A DNA stretch of 64,000 bases from Knoellia sp. p5-6-4 (GTDB taxonomy: Bacteria; Actinomycetota; Actinomycetes; Actinomycetales; Dermatophilaceae): positions 1-64,000 of the forward strand of contig NZ_JARGZF010000001.1 in assembly GCF_029222705.1 (NCBI RefSeq), given 5' to 3'. Numbering within the stretch: position 1 is the stretch's first letter; every line of letters begins with the position of its first letter. The notes under the pieces are model-generated. The model did no database searches. It had not been told where the DNA came from and was given only the letters and a program-made list of their open reading frames with translations. This document shows positions 45,123-53,444 of this stretch, one piece after another. The translations under genes were made by a program, and so were the position numbers.

Positions 45123-45437
45123 TCAGCCGTGGGAGGCGTACGCCCGGTCTCCCCTGTCCCGGCGGGCCGAGCGGACGAGGTCGAGGAACGTCCCCACCTC
45201 CACCCCGGCCTCGAGCGGGTGGCGGAACGGCAGGTGTTCGTGCACCGTGTAGCGGTTGCGACGCCCGACGCGCTCCCGGGTGAGGTAGCCGGCTGCTTCG
45301 AGGTCTCGCACGATCTGTTGCACGGCGCGCTCGGTGATGCCGACGCGAGCAGCGACCTCGCGCAGGACGAGGTCTGGGGCTGTGGCCAAGGCGACGAGCA
45401 CGTGTCCGTGGTTCGACACGAAGGTCCACTCCGCCAT
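45123..45437 (-). CDS. small winged-helix (MarR-like) transcriptional regulator
   Basis: 104 residues, ATG start. One winged helix: HGHVLVALATAPDLVLREVA, ARVGITERAVQQIVRDLEAA, GYLTRERVGRRNRYTVHEHL. The remainder is short, so it has no obvious ligand domain beyond a possible dimerisation helix. It converges on the baeRF-like gene with a 6-bp gap and is 93 bp from the membrane protein gene on its other side. Target unknown. Confidence 0.83.
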   Translation of the reverse strand: MAEWTFVSNHGHVLVALATAPDLVLREVAARVGITERAVQQIVRDLEAAGYLTRERVGRRNRYTVHEHLPFRHPLEAGVEVGTFLDLVRSARRDRGDRAYASHG

Positions 45438-45530
45438 GCGAGAACGATACCGGCTGGGTGCCGGTCGTCCTGCGCGACGGCTGTCAGCAGTGGTGGGGTG
45501 CCAACCGACGCTCTGGCCCGGGGTTAGGGG

Positions 45531-46007
45531 TCAGGCCTCAGCGTCGGAGTGGTGGCCGCCGTGGGACGCATAGAGCGGGAAGCGAAGCAGCATGGCTCCG
45601 ATCATGGTCAGGCATGCCAGCCCGCAGGTCCCGGTGACCAACTCGGATGATGCCGGGACAAGGCCGGTCGTGTATCCCGCCACCATGAGGGCGCCCGCGA
45701 CGACCGTTGAGCCAGCCATTTCCAGGGTGGGTCGCCACGCCATGGACCGGTACCGCATCCACGCCGTCATGGAGGACGCCAGGGCCACGGTGACCACGAC
45801 CACGGACAGCACCGGTGCGTTCCTGACCGGGTTGGCGAAGTCGAACACTGTGGAGGCGGCTAGGACGACCAGGACCAGCAGGACCAGGGTGACGCACATG
45901 ACGACGCACATCTCGAGAACGTGGAATCCGAAGCGGCCTGCCTGCTGGGCGGCGCCGTCACGAGCCGGGGAGGTGCTGGTCGTGGTGGCCTGGTGTGCTG
46001 TTGGCAT
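45531..46007 (-). CDS. four-helix membrane protein of unknown function
   Basis: 158 residues. Four hydrophobic helices: FHVLEMCVVMCVTLVLLVLV, VLSVVVVTVALASSMTAWMR, MAGSTVVAGALMVAGYTTGL and GTCGLACLTMIGAMLLRFP. The C-terminus is His/Asp-rich (SHGGHHSDAEA), which could bind a metal. I start at ATG 46007 because AAGGAGAG lies 6 nt upstream. It is transcribed toward the small regulator gene. Layout resembles small conserved actinobacterial membrane proteins; no family named. Confidence 0.75.
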   Translation of the reverse strand: MPTAHQATTTSTSPARDGAAQQAGRFGFHVLEMCVVMCVTLVLLVLVVLAASTVFDFANPVRNAPVLSVVVVTVALASSMTAWMRYRSMAWRPTLEMAGSTVVAGALMVAGYTTGLVPASSELVTGTCGLACLTMIGAMLLRFPLYASHGGHHSDAEA

Positions 46008-46250
46008 GACGCTCTCCTTTGCTCGGGACCCTTCCCCGGGTGGGGTCACGTGGCCGTTCGGAGGGTGTGTTGCCGCGAGCGGCCCGCGGTGGGCCTGTGC
46101 TGTCACCGTCAACTCACCTGACGGGTGCAGACAGGCAACTATGACCTTGATCTGTGGTCGCTCAGCGCCGACAACCTCGCCGGCAAGACCCGCTCGTCGG
46201 CGCCCACGACCCCCGCGATCTGCACTGACGGCCCGGTTGCACCGCCGGGC
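46008..46250. other. non-coding stretch between the membrane protein and the tRNA terminator
   Basis: No convincing gene in this stretch. A plus-strand frame (46125-46403) ends by reading through the tRNA gene, which shows it is not a real protein. Composition is similar to the neighbours. A short segment AACTATGACCTTGATCTG near 46137 is AT-richer than the rest. Nothing resembling an integrase remnant or attachment repeat was found. Confidence 0.6.
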
Positions 46251-46284
46251 AGCGAAAAGCCCCTCCCCGTAAACCGGGAGGGGC
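46251..46284 (-). terminator. rho-independent terminator of tRNA-Val
   Basis: On the minus strand GCCCCTCCC pairs with GGGAGGGGC (9 bp, 8-nt loop, 46259-46284), followed by TTTTCGCTGC. It lies 62 bp beyond the 3' end of the tRNA. Confidence 0.85.
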
Positions 46285-46348
46285 CTGCTACGTCGTCTCA
46301 GTCACCGTCGGTCGGCCGAGTGCCCTACGAACGGTCAGCCACTGGTGG

Positions 46349-46422
46349 TGGACGTGAAGGGACTCGAACCCCTGGCCTCTCGCGTGTGAAGCGAACGCTC
46401 TAACCAACTGAGCTACACGTCC
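46349..46422 (-). tRNA. tRNA-Val(CAC)
   Basis: Read on the minus strand: acceptor stem GGACGTG/CACGTCC with A73, D arm GCTCAGTTGGTTAGAGC, anticodon loop TTCACAC giving anticodon CAC (reads GTG), and T loop GGTTCGAGTCC. CCA is encoded in the DNA at 46346-46348. 74 nt without CCA. Confidence 0.97.
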
Positions 46423-46485
46423 AGTGCCCTCGCGGGCTCGTGAAGGATAGCGGGAGGTTGTCCCACAGGCGAAATCCGGGGGTGG

Positions 46486-46920
46486 TCAGAGCCCCGGCAG
46501 CTGCTGGAGCGGCATCTGGATGAAGTCGGGAAGCATCGACGGCACACCCGCCACGAGGAAGAGCAGGTAGAAGATCACGCCGACCAGCACGGCGGTGAGA
46601 ATCGCGGCGAGGCCCTTGAACCAGAGCGGCTTGGGTCGCATCCAGTCGTTCCAGGCCTGCAGCTTCGCCCGGCCGAACGCGAGCAGCCGCTTGGCCCAGT
46701 CGAACTCCGAGGCCAGGATGCCGATGCCGATGAAGACCACGAGCCAGCCGGGGCCCGGGAACGGGACCATGACGAGTCCGCCCACGGTGACGAGGGTGCC
46801 CACGACGCCGATGACGGTCCGGTAGATCCGGTGCGAGTGCGGGTTGGACCGGATGCGGCGGCGCCACTCCCAGTCGCGGTCCTGTCGGCCGCCCTCCACC
46901 GGCGTCTCCTGCCGGCTCAC
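46486..46920 (-). CDS. TIGR02611-type PGPGW membrane protein
   Basis: 144 residues. A basic, arginine-rich N-terminus (WEWRRRIRSNPHSHRIYRTV) precedes a helix pair with the hallmark VPFPGPGWLVVFIGIGILAS near 60, and a last helix near 110-130 (GLAAILTAVLVGVIFYLLFL). Function unknown; widely conserved in actinobacteria. GTG start in a GTGA overlap with pabC, so it is the third gene of pabB-pabC. Confidence 0.88.
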   Translation of the reverse strand: MSRQETPVEGGRQDRDWEWRRRIRSNPHSHRIYRTVIGVVGTLVTVGGLVMVPFPGPGWLVVFIGIGILASEFDWAKRLLAFGRAKLQAWNDWMRPKPLWFKGLAAILTAVLVGVIFYLLFLVAGVPSMLPDFIQMPLQQLPGL

Positions 46921-47786
46921 GGGTCCAGCCTCCGGGAGGACTCGCGCGCGAAGACCTCGCGGGCCCGCGCCGTCACCGGCCCCGGCTCCAGTGCGCGCTC
47001 GGACCCGAGCCCCACCACGCGGTCGACGGCCAGGACGTCCTTGGTGGAGCTCGTGATGAAGACCTCGTCGCAGTCCTCGAGCACCGACAGCGGCATGGCC
47101 TCCTCGCGGACCTCGAGGCCGTCTGCCCGGCACCACTCGACCGTGAGGGCGCGGGTCACCCCCGCGAGGCAGCCCGAGTCCAGCGGCGGGGTCCAGACCA
47201 CGCCGTGCCGCACGACGAAGACGTTGCTGCCGGTGCCCTCGCAGAGCTCGCCGCGGGTGTTGGCGAACAGCGCCTCGATCGCGCCGCGCTCCTTGGCGTG
47301 CGCCAGGGCGACGACGTTCTCGGCGTAGGAAGTCGTCTTGAGACCGGCCACGGGGCTGCGCTCGTTGCGGACCCACGGCACCACGGCCACCCCGGCGCTG
47401 GCCGGAGGGCGCGGCTGCGGGCCGGCGGTGACGATGTAGGTCAGCGGCGAGGTGTCGCGGTCGGACCCGAGCGGCCCGGCCCCGCCGGTCACGGAGTACC
47501 GCAGCCGCCCGAAGTCGAGGGCCTGGCCGGCGCTGAGCACGGCCTTGACCCCCTCGGCGAGGTACCCATGGTCGGCAGGGGGAAGGCCGAGCCCGGCCAG
47601 GGTGCGGTCGAGGCGAGCGGCGTGGCGGGTGGGCGCGAAGACGTGGCCGCGGTCGACCTTGCAGGTCTCGAAGGCGCCGTCGCCGACGGTGACGCCGTGG
47701 TCGAGCGCGGCGATGGCTGGTTCGGCCGGGCCGACGAGGTTCCCGTTCACCCAGACCCGCACCTGCGGCACCGCACTGCTGCTCAT
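46917..47786 (-). CDS. pabC: aminodeoxychorismate lyase / class IV aminotransferase
   Basis: Forms 4-aminobenzoate and pyruvate from 4-amino-4-deoxychorismate in folate synthesis. 289 residues of PLP fold type IV: ALDHGVTVGDGAFETCKVDRGHV at the N-terminal active-site entry, the PLP Lys in AGLKTTSYAENVVALAHAK near 150, and GELCEGTGSNVFVVR near 195. ATG start at 47786 overlaps the pabB stop. Branched-chain aminotransferase activity cannot be excluded by sequence alone, but the pabB neighbour decides. Confidence 0.9.
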   Translation of the reverse strand: MSSSAVPQVRVWVNGNLVGPAEPAIAALDHGVTVGDGAFETCKVDRGHVFAPTRHAARLDRTLAGLGLPPADHGYLAEGVKAVLSAGQALDFGRLRYSVTGGAGPLGSDRDTSPLTYIVTAGPQPRPPASAGVAVVPWVRNERSPVAGLKTTSYAENVVALAHAKERGAIEALFANTRGELCEGTGSNVFVVRHGVVWTPPLDSGCLAGVTRALTVEWCRADGLEVREEAMPLSVLEDCDEVFITSSTKDVLAVDRVVGLGSERALEPGPVTARAREVFARESSRRLDP

Positions 47787-48796
47787 GCCCGAACCCTCCC
47801 AGATGCCAAGCCGATGAGGCGAACCGCTTTCAGCTCCGTCTCCTCCCACTCGCCCTGCGCGTCAGAACCCCACGTGATGCCGGCACCGGTGCCGAACCGG
47901 AGCCACCGCTCCCCCTGCTCGTCGTGCTCTGCCCAGAACGTCCGGATCCCCACCGCGAGTTCCGCGCGGCCGTTGTCCGCGTCGACCCAGCCCACCGCCC
48001 CGCAGTAGGGGCCGCGGGGGCCCCGCTCGAGGTCGGCGATGGCGGTGAGGGCGCTCGACTTCGGCGCCCCAGAGACCGAGCCGGGCGGGAAGGTGGCCGC
48101 GAAGACGTCGGCCCAGGTGGTGTCCGGGACCAGCTCCCCCGAGACGGTCGACACCAGGTGGACCAGGCCCGGGTGCTCCTCCGGGGCGCACAGGTGGTCG
48201 ACCCGCACGCTGCCCGGGCGGCACACCCGCTGCAGGTCGTTGCGCACGAGGTCGACGATCATGACGTTCTCGGCGTAGTCCTTGGGGAGCATCGCGTCGA
48301 GCACCGGCGCCGTGCCCTTGATGGGCCGGGACTCCAGCCGGGCGCCGTCGCGCACCAGGAAGGCCTCCGGCGAGGCAGAGACGACGTCGAGCCCCGCCTC
48401 CGGCACGTGCACCCGGGCTGCGTACGGCGCGGGGTTGCCCGCGGCCAGCAGGCCGGCCAGGCCGTCGAGGTCGGCCCCCTCGCCGAGGCGGTGGGAGAGC
48501 ACGCGGCAGAGGTTGACCTGGTAGACGGTGCCGGCGGCGATGCGTCGGCGCACCTCTTCGACACCGGCGAGGTATGCCGCGTGGGCCAGGCTGCTGTGCC
48601 ACTGCCGGTCGAGCGGCGCCCACGGGACAGGGCGGGCCGGCGGCGCGTCGCGCTCGACGTCGGCGAACCGGACGGCGGTGACGGCCCCCTCGAAGTCGGC
48701 CACCACGGCCCAGAACCCGCTCTCGACCCGGGCCAGGTCGCGGCGCACCTCGACGACCTCCCGCGCGACGACGGGGCCGAAGCGGGCGTGGGACAC
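47783..48796 (-). CDS. pabB: aminodeoxychorismate synthase component I (chorismate-binding)
   Basis: 337 residues, the chorismate-utilising domain with a short N-terminus. Signature segments are VYQVNLCRVLSH, SPEAFLVRDGARLESRPIKG (the Lys shared with PabB), AENVMIVDLVRNDLQRVC and FPPGSVSGAPKSSALTAI. It needs a PabA-type glutaminase, which is not next to it here. GTG start. Head of the pabB-pabC-TIGR02611 operon and divergent from the CapA-like gene with 36 bp between. Confidence 0.9.
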   Translation of the reverse strand: MSHARFGPVVAREVVEVRRDLARVESGFWAVVADFEGAVTAVRFADVERDAPPARPVPWAPLDRQWHSSLAHAAYLAGVEEVRRRIAAGTVYQVNLCRVLSHRLGEGADLDGLAGLLAAGNPAPYAARVHVPEAGLDVVSASPEAFLVRDGARLESRPIKGTAPVLDAMLPKDYAENVMIVDLVRNDLQRVCRPGSVRVDHLCAPEEHPGLVHLVSTVSGELVPDTTWADVFAATFPPGSVSGAPKSSALTAIADLERGPRGPYCGAVGWVDADNGRAELAVGIRTFWAEHDEQGERWLRFGTGAGITWGSDAQGEWEETELKAVRLIGLASGRVRA

Positions 48797-48832
48797 GGGC
48801 AGATCATAGGGACGCCCCTAGACTGCGCGACC

Positions 48833-49999
48833 ATGCGTGCACTGGGGACCACTGCTGCGGCCCTCGTGGCACTGCTCGCCGCCGGCTGCGCCGGTGGCGC
48901 CGATGCGGCCAACCTGCCCACCCAGGAGAGGACGACGCCGGCCCCGTCCGGCACCTCGTCCGCCACCGCCTCGGCGACCGGCCCGGCGCCCACGCCCTCC
49001 GCCACGCGGGCGGCCAGCCCGTCCGCGACGGCGACCGGCCCGGACGACGACACCCTGACCCTGGCCTTCGCCGGCGATGTGCACTTCGAGGAGTACCTCG
49101 CCCCGCTCGCCCGCGACGCCCACGGCCTCGACGAGCTGCGCACCACCCTGGGGGCGGCCGACCTCGCGGTGGTCAACCTCGAGACCGCGCTCACCGAGCG
49201 TGGGGCGCCGATCGGCAAGGAGTTCCACTTCCGGGCCCCCGCGTCCGCGCTCGACACCCTGGCCGGCGCCGGGGTCGACGCGGTCAGCATGGCCAACAAC
49301 CACGGCGCCGACTACGGGGCTGTGGGCCTGCGCGACACCCTCGCCGCACGCAGGACCAGCCCCATGCCGGTCGTCGGCATCGGCGCCGACGAGGACGAGG
49401 CCTTCGCACCGGCGACCCTCGAGGCCAGGGGCCTGAAGGTCGCGCTGTTCGGCGCGTCGCAGGTCTACGAGATGACCCTGGCCAGCTGGTCGGCCGACGA
49501 GGACTCCCCCGGCATCGCGAGCGCGGCGCCCCTCGGGCCGCTGCGCCGCGCCGTCGAGAAGGCGTCACGCAGCCACGACCTCGTGGTGGTCTTCATGCAC
49601 TGGGGCCTGGACTACCAGCAGTGCCAGGACGGGCTCTCGACGTCGACCGCGCGGGCGCTCGAGGCTGCGGGCGCCGACATCGTCGTCGGCGGGCACTCCC
49701 ACCGGGTCAACGGGGCCGGGTGGCTGGGCCGGGCCTACGTCGCCTACGGGCTGGGCAACTTCGTCTGGTGGCGCAGCCGGGAGCCGGACTCCCGCACGGG
49801 GGTGCTCACCCTCACCGTTGACGCCGAGCGCGCCCGCGGGCAGCGGTCGTCGCGGTCCGCCGTCACGAAGGCACGCTGGACCCCCATGCTCGTCGGCGCC
49901 GACGGCATACCCCGTGAGCCCGGACCCGCCGACCGACAGCGCCTCATGGGCGTCTGGAAGCAGGCGGCCGCGTGCTCCGGGCTCGCCCAGCGGCCCTGA
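48833..49999 (+). CDS. CapA-family (PGA_cap) metallophosphatase-like lipoprotein
   Basis: 388 residues. A lipoprotein signal peptide (MRALGTTAAALVALLAAGCA with lipobox LAAGC at 15-19) is followed by a Thr/Pro/Ser linker and a CapA domain: LAFAGDVHFEEYLAP near 80, VVNLETALTERG, VSMANNHGADYG near 150, HWGLDYQQCQD, and GGHSHRVNGAGWLGRAYVA near 285. This fold is shared by capsule/poly-glutamate synthesis enzymes; here it is a single secreted gene, substrate unknown. Confidence 0.9.
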   Translation: MRALGTTAAALVALLAAGCAGGADAANLPTQERTTPAPSGTSSATASATGPAPTPSATRAASPSATATGPDDDTLTLAFAGDVHFEEYLAPLARDAHGLDELRTTLGAADLAVVNLETALTERGAPIGKEFHFRAPASALDTLAGAGVDAVSMANNHGADYGAVGLRDTLAARRTSPMPVVGIGADEDEAFAPATLEARGLKVALFGASQVYEMTLASWSADEDSPGIASAAPLGPLRRAVEKASRSHDLVVVFMHWGLDYQQCQDGLSTSTARALEAAGADIVVGGHSHRVNGAGWLGRAYVAYGLGNFVWWRSREPDSRTGVLTLTVDAERARGQRSSRSAVTKARWTPMLVGADGIPREPGPADRQRLMGVWKQAAACSGLAQRP

Positions 50000-50025
50000 T
50001 CCCGGGCACCGGCCACTCCCCGGGA
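50000..50025 (+). terminator. possible terminator after the CapA-like gene
   Basis: TCCCGGG (50000-50006) and CCCGGGA (50019-50025) form a 7-bp stem with a 12-nt loop, starting at the base after the stop codon. No T run follows. Confidence 0.4.
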
Positions 50026-50093
50026 ATGCCGCAGGCGGGTAGGCTGTTCCCACGGTAGTTGAATTTTTTACGACGCCACGGAAAGAGCGTGTG

Positions 50094-51236
50094 ATGCAGT
50101 TCGGGATCTTCACGGTCGGCGACGTCACGCCCGACCCCACCACCGGCCGCACCCCCACCGAGCACGAGCGCATCAAGGCGACCGTCGCCATCGCGAAGAA
50201 GGCGGAGGAGGTCGGCCTCGACGTGTTCGCCACGGGCGAGCACCACAACCCGCCGTTCGCCGCCCCGGCGAACCCGACGGTGCTGCTGGCCCACATCGCC
50301 GCCCAGACCGAGCGGATCGTCCTCTCGACCGCGACCACGCTGGTCACCACGAACGACCCGGTGCGCCTGGCGGAGGACTACGCCTACCTGCAGCACCTCG
50401 CCGACGGCCGCGTCGACCTCATGATGGGCCGCGGCAACACCGGCCCGGTCTACCCGTGGTTCGGCAAGGACATCCGCGACGGCATCCCGCTGGCCGTCGA
50501 GAACTACGCCCTGCTGCGCCGCCTGTGGACCGAGGAGGCCGTCACCTGGAGCGGCAAGCACCGCACGCCCCTGCAGGGCTTCACGTCCACGCCCCGGCCC
50601 CTGGACGGCGTGCCTCCGTTCGTGTGGCACGGCTCGATCCGCTCCCCCGAGATCGCCGAGCAGGCCGCCTACTACGGCGACGGGTTCTTCCACAACAACA
50701 TCTTCTGGCCGATGAGCCACACGAAGCAGATGGTGCAGCTGTACCGCCGCCGCTTCGAGCACTACGGCCACGGCCGCGCGGACCAGGCGATCGTCGGCCT
50801 CGGCGGCCAGGTCTTCATGCGCCCCCGTTCGCAGGACGCGGTGCGCGAGTTCCGGCCCTACTTCGACGTCGCACCCGTCTACGGCCACGGCCCCTCGCTG
50901 GAGGACTTCTCCCGCGAGACGCCGCTGACCGTCGGCAGCCCGCAGCAGGTCATCGAGCGGTATGCCGCGATGGCCGACGAGGTCGGCGACTACCAGCGCC
51001 AGCTGTTCCTCATCGACCACGCGGGCCTGCCGCTGACCATCGTGATGGAGCAGCTCGAGATGCTCGGGGGCGAGGTGGTGCCCGAGCTGCGGCGCATCGC
51101 GGCCGCCCGCAGGCCTGCCCACGTGCCCGACGCCCCGACCCACGCCTCGCGCGTCGCGGTGGCGGGCGGGGGGCGGGACGCGACCGTCCACGCGATCGAC
51201 GACGTCACCGGCTCCTCCCCGGAGGTGGCCCGGTGA
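50094..51236 (+). CDS. LLM-class flavin-dependent oxidoreductase (CE1758-type)
   Basis: 380 residues, bacterial luciferase-like TIM barrel. N-terminus MQFGIFTVGDVTPDPTTGR, then VGLDVFATGEHHNPPF, LSTATTLVTTNDPVRLAEDY and LMMGRGNTGPVYPWFG are typical. It is paired with the flavin reductase gene that follows (GTGA overlap), the two-component monooxygenase layout; the substrate is unknown. ATG start at 50094, directly after an in-frame GTG, with GGAAAGAG upstream. An AT-rich GTTGAATTTTTTAC segment near 50060 is the likely promoter. Confidence 0.9.
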   Translation: MQFGIFTVGDVTPDPTTGRTPTEHERIKATVAIAKKAEEVGLDVFATGEHHNPPFAAPANPTVLLAHIAAQTERIVLSTATTLVTTNDPVRLAEDYAYLQHLADGRVDLMMGRGNTGPVYPWFGKDIRDGIPLAVENYALLRRLWTEEAVTWSGKHRTPLQGFTSTPRPLDGVPPFVWHGSIRSPEIAEQAAYYGDGFFHNNIFWPMSHTKQMVQLYRRRFEHYGHGRADQAIVGLGGQVFMRPRSQDAVREFRPYFDVAPVYGHGPSLEDFSRETPLTVGSPQQVIERYAAMADEVGDYQRQLFLIDHAGLPLTIVMEQLEMLGGEVVPELRRIAAARRPAHVPDAPTHASRVAVAGGGRDATVHAIDDVTGSSPEVAR

Positions 51237-51853
51237 CGCGCCGTGTCGTCGTCGTCAGCGCCGGCCTGGGCCAGCCGTCGTCGACCCGCCTGCTCGGCGA
51301 CCTCCTCGCCACTGCCACCATCGACGCCCTCCTCGAGAGCGGCGTCGAGGCCGAGGTGGAGGTCGTCGACCTGCGCGAGCTCGCGCACGACCTCACCAAC
51401 ACGCTGCTCGCCGGGTTCCCCACGGGCGGGGTCCGCGAAGCCCTGGCGACGCTCGCCGCCGCCGACGCGGTTGTCGCGGTGACCCCGGTCTACCAGGGCT
51501 CCTACAGCGGCCTGTTCAAGACCTTCTTCGACGTGGTCGAGCGTGACGTGCTCCGCGGAACCCCCGTGCTGCTGGCGGCCACCGGCGGTACCGCGCGCCA
51601 CTCGCTGGTCCTCGAATTCGCACTCCGGCCGCTGTTCACCCACCTCGGCGCCGTCACGGTCGGCACGGCCGTCTTCGCCGCCTCCGAGGACTGGGGCGCA
51701 GATGGCGCCGAGCAGGGGCTCACCGCGCGGGTCCGGCGCGCCGGCGCCGAGCTGGCCACGCTCGCCACGGCCCGGGTGGACCCCGGCCCGCGCGACCCGT
51801 TCGGCGACCCCGTCCCCTTCGAGGACCTGCTCGCCGGGGGCTGGTCCGGGTAG
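51233..51853 (+). CDS. NAD(P)H-dependent FMN reductase (CE1759-type)
   Basis: 206 residues of flavodoxin fold: VVVVSAGLGQPSSTRLLGDL at the N-terminal phosphate-binding loop, AVTPVYQGSYSGLFKTFFD near 85 and PVLLAATGGTARHSLVLEF near 105. It would supply reduced flavin to the LLM monooxygenase encoded immediately upstream. GTG start in a GTGA overlap. Confidence 0.9.
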   Translation: MTRRVVVVSAGLGQPSSTRLLGDLLATATIDALLESGVEAEVEVVDLRELAHDLTNTLLAGFPTGGVREALATLAAADAVVAVTPVYQGSYSGLFKTFFDVVERDVLRGTPVLLAATGGTARHSLVLEFALRPLFTHLGAVTVGTAVFAASEDWGADGAEQGLTARVRRAGAELATLATARVDPGPRDPFGDPVPFEDLLAGGWSG

Positions 51854-51873
51854 GGACCTTCGGCACCGGTCCC
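51853..51873. promoter_or_regulatory. inverted repeat upstream of the flavodoxin-like gene
   Basis: GGGACC (51853-51858), 9-nt spacer, GGTCCC (51868-51873). It overlaps the last base of the reductase stop codon and lies 62 bp before the next ATG. The GGGAC/GTCCC halves recall DosR-type half-sites but the spacing differs. It could also be a weak terminator hairpin. Confidence 0.35.
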
Positions 51874-51935
51874 GCCCAGCTCCCCCGGTCATCATGGGGA
51901 CGAGAGCAGACGGGACGCTGCGCAGGAGGTGCACC

Positions 51936-52478
51936 ATGACACGGGCCCTGGTCGTCTACGAGTCCGTACTCGGCAACACGCAGGCGGTGGCCAAGGCGAT
52001 CGCGGAGGGCCTTGGCGAGTCGCGCCCCGTCACCGTCCGCGAGGTCGCCGACGCCCCCGACACGATCCCGCCCGACGTCGGCCTCCTGGTCGTGGGAGGG
52101 CCGACCCACGCCTTCGGGATGAGCCGGCCGGAGTCCCGGGCCGACGCCGAGAGGGAGGCGCCGGGGCAGGTGGTCTCCAGGGGACGCGGCATCCGCGAGT
52201 GGCTCGAGGACCTCGCGCCCGGCGACGGCAGCACCCCCACCGCCACCTTCGACACCCGCGTCGACAAGCCGCACCTGCCGGGGTCCGCGGCGAAGAAGGC
52301 TCGCAAACGGTTGGCGCACAAGGGCTTCCCAGAGTTCGAGCAGCCACACAGCTTCTACGTCCACGGCAAGGCGGGGCCGCTGGTCGACGACGAGCTGGCG
52401 CGGGCCCGCTCGTGGGGCGAGGAGCTCGGCCGGCACCTGGCCCTCGACGAGTCCGCTCCGGGCTCTGGGCGGCGGTGA
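51936..52478 (+). CDS. flavodoxin-like protein
   Basis: 180 residues. The FMN phosphate loop is VVYESVLGNTQAVAKAIAEG at 6-25, and VVGGPTHAFGMSRPES near 57 is a typical flavodoxin loop. It carries extra charged C-terminal text (KKARKRLAHKGFPEFEQPHS). Very strong ribosome-binding site (AGGAGGT, 6 nt before ATG). Its stop overlaps the GTG of the stress protein (GTGA), so they are one operon; a redox role under low oxygen is plausible given the nar genes nearby. Confidence 0.87.
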   Translation: MTRALVVYESVLGNTQAVAKAIAEGLGESRPVTVREVADAPDTIPPDVGLLVVGGPTHAFGMSRPESRADAEREAPGQVVSRGRGIREWLEDLAPGDGSTPTATFDTRVDKPHLPGSAAKKARKRLAHKGFPEFEQPHSFYVHGKAGPLVDDELARARSWGEELGRHLALDESAPGSGRR

Positions 52479-53347
52479 CGACCATGACCGTTCGCCCGGG
52501 CTCCGTGGTCGTCGGGGTCGACGGCTCGCCCGGCAGCGACGCGGCCCTGGACTGGGCTGTAGAGGAGGCGGCCCGCCGCCGGCTCCCGCTGCACCTGGTG
52601 CACGCCACCAACATCGACTACCTCGTCGCCGCCGCCATGCTCAACCCCGCCGACACCCCGCCCGCACTCGACGACCTCGTCGAGACCGCGCGCGACCGGG
52701 TGCGAGCGGCCAGCCCCTCTCTGCACGTGACGGCCGAGGCCTCCACGGGTGCAGCCGCCCACGACCTCGTGGTGCGGTCGGAGGGCGCGGAGTGCGTCGT
52801 CGTCGGGGCGCACGGCAAGAGCGCGGCGCTCGGGGTGCTGGGCTCCGTGTCCCTCCAGGTCGCCATGCACGCCCACAGCCCCGTGGTCGTCGTCCGGGGC
52901 ACGGAGGCCGGGGCCGAGGGCGGTCCGGTGGTGGTGGGCATCGACGGGTCGGCACTCTCGCGCGACGCGCTCGGCTACGCCTTCGAGCAGGCGTCCCTGC
53001 GGGGCGTCCCGCTCGTCGTGGTCTACGCGTGGTGGATCGAGTTCGTGGACGGGGTGGTCGTCACGACGGTGGGCTCCCCACAGTGGACCGCCGCCGAGCA
53101 GCGCCAGCGGATCACCGTCGCCGAGACCATGGCCGGGTGGCAGGAGAAGTACCCCGACGTGGCGGTCGACGTGCGGCTCGAGCACGCCCGCCCCATCGAC
53201 GCGATCGAACGGGCCTCGCAGGGTGCCTGCCTCACCGTCGTCGGCGCCCGTGGCCGTGGAGGGTTCCGCGGGCTGATGCTGGGTTCGGTGAGCCATGGCG
53301 TGCTGCACCGGGCACACAGCCCCGTCGCCGTGGTCCGGCCGCGCTGA
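52475..53347 (+). CDS. tandem universal stress protein (two UspA domains)
   Basis: 290 residues with two UspA domains (about 8-145 and 152-290). Each begins with a phosphate-binding strand (VVVGVDGSPGSDAALDWA and VVVGIDGSALSRDALGYA) and ends with the ATP motif G-x2-G-x9-GS (VVGAHGKSAALGVLGSVS and VVGARGRGGFRGLMLGSVS). Start is GTG 52475 in a GTGA overlap, or ATG 52484. Such paired Usp proteins belong to the hypoxia (DosR) regulon in mycobacteria. Confidence 0.92.
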   Translation: MTTMTVRPGSVVVGVDGSPGSDAALDWAVEEAARRRLPLHLVHATNIDYLVAAAMLNPADTPPALDDLVETARDRVRAASPSLHVTAEASTGAAAHDLVVRSEGAECVVVGAHGKSAALGVLGSVSLQVAMHAHSPVVVVRGTEAGAEGGPVVVGIDGSALSRDALGYAFEQASLRGVPLVVVYAWWIEFVDGVVVTTVGSPQWTAAEQRQRITVAETMAGWQEKYPDVAVDVRLEHARPIDAIERASQGACLTVVGARGRGGFRGLMLGSVSHGVLHRAHSPVAVVRPR

Positions 53348-53385
53348 ACGCCTGCCCCTGCCGGGCGGGCACGGCATACCGCAGG

Positions 53386-53420
53386 ACGACGCCCCCGAGG
53401 GATCCCCTCGGGGGCGTCGT
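53386..53420. terminator. strong bidirectional terminator between usp and narK
   Basis: ACGACGCCCCCGAGGG and CCCTCGGGGGCGTCGT form a perfect 16-bp stem with a 3-nt loop, between the convergent stress-protein gene and narK. There is no T run, as usual for high-GC actinobacteria. Confidence 0.8.
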
Positions 53421-53444
53421 GGTCGGGCGGTGACCCGTTCGCGG

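Noticed and set aside
46125-46403. Plus-strand reading frame of 92 codons beside the tRNA
   Set aside because: It ends with text read from the antisense strand of tRNA-Val (GREGTRTPGLSRVKR), a well-known annotation artefact.
46008-46422. Possible tRNA-linked integrative element
   Set aside because: No integrase, no second copy of the tRNA 3' end and no composition change were seen within the window.
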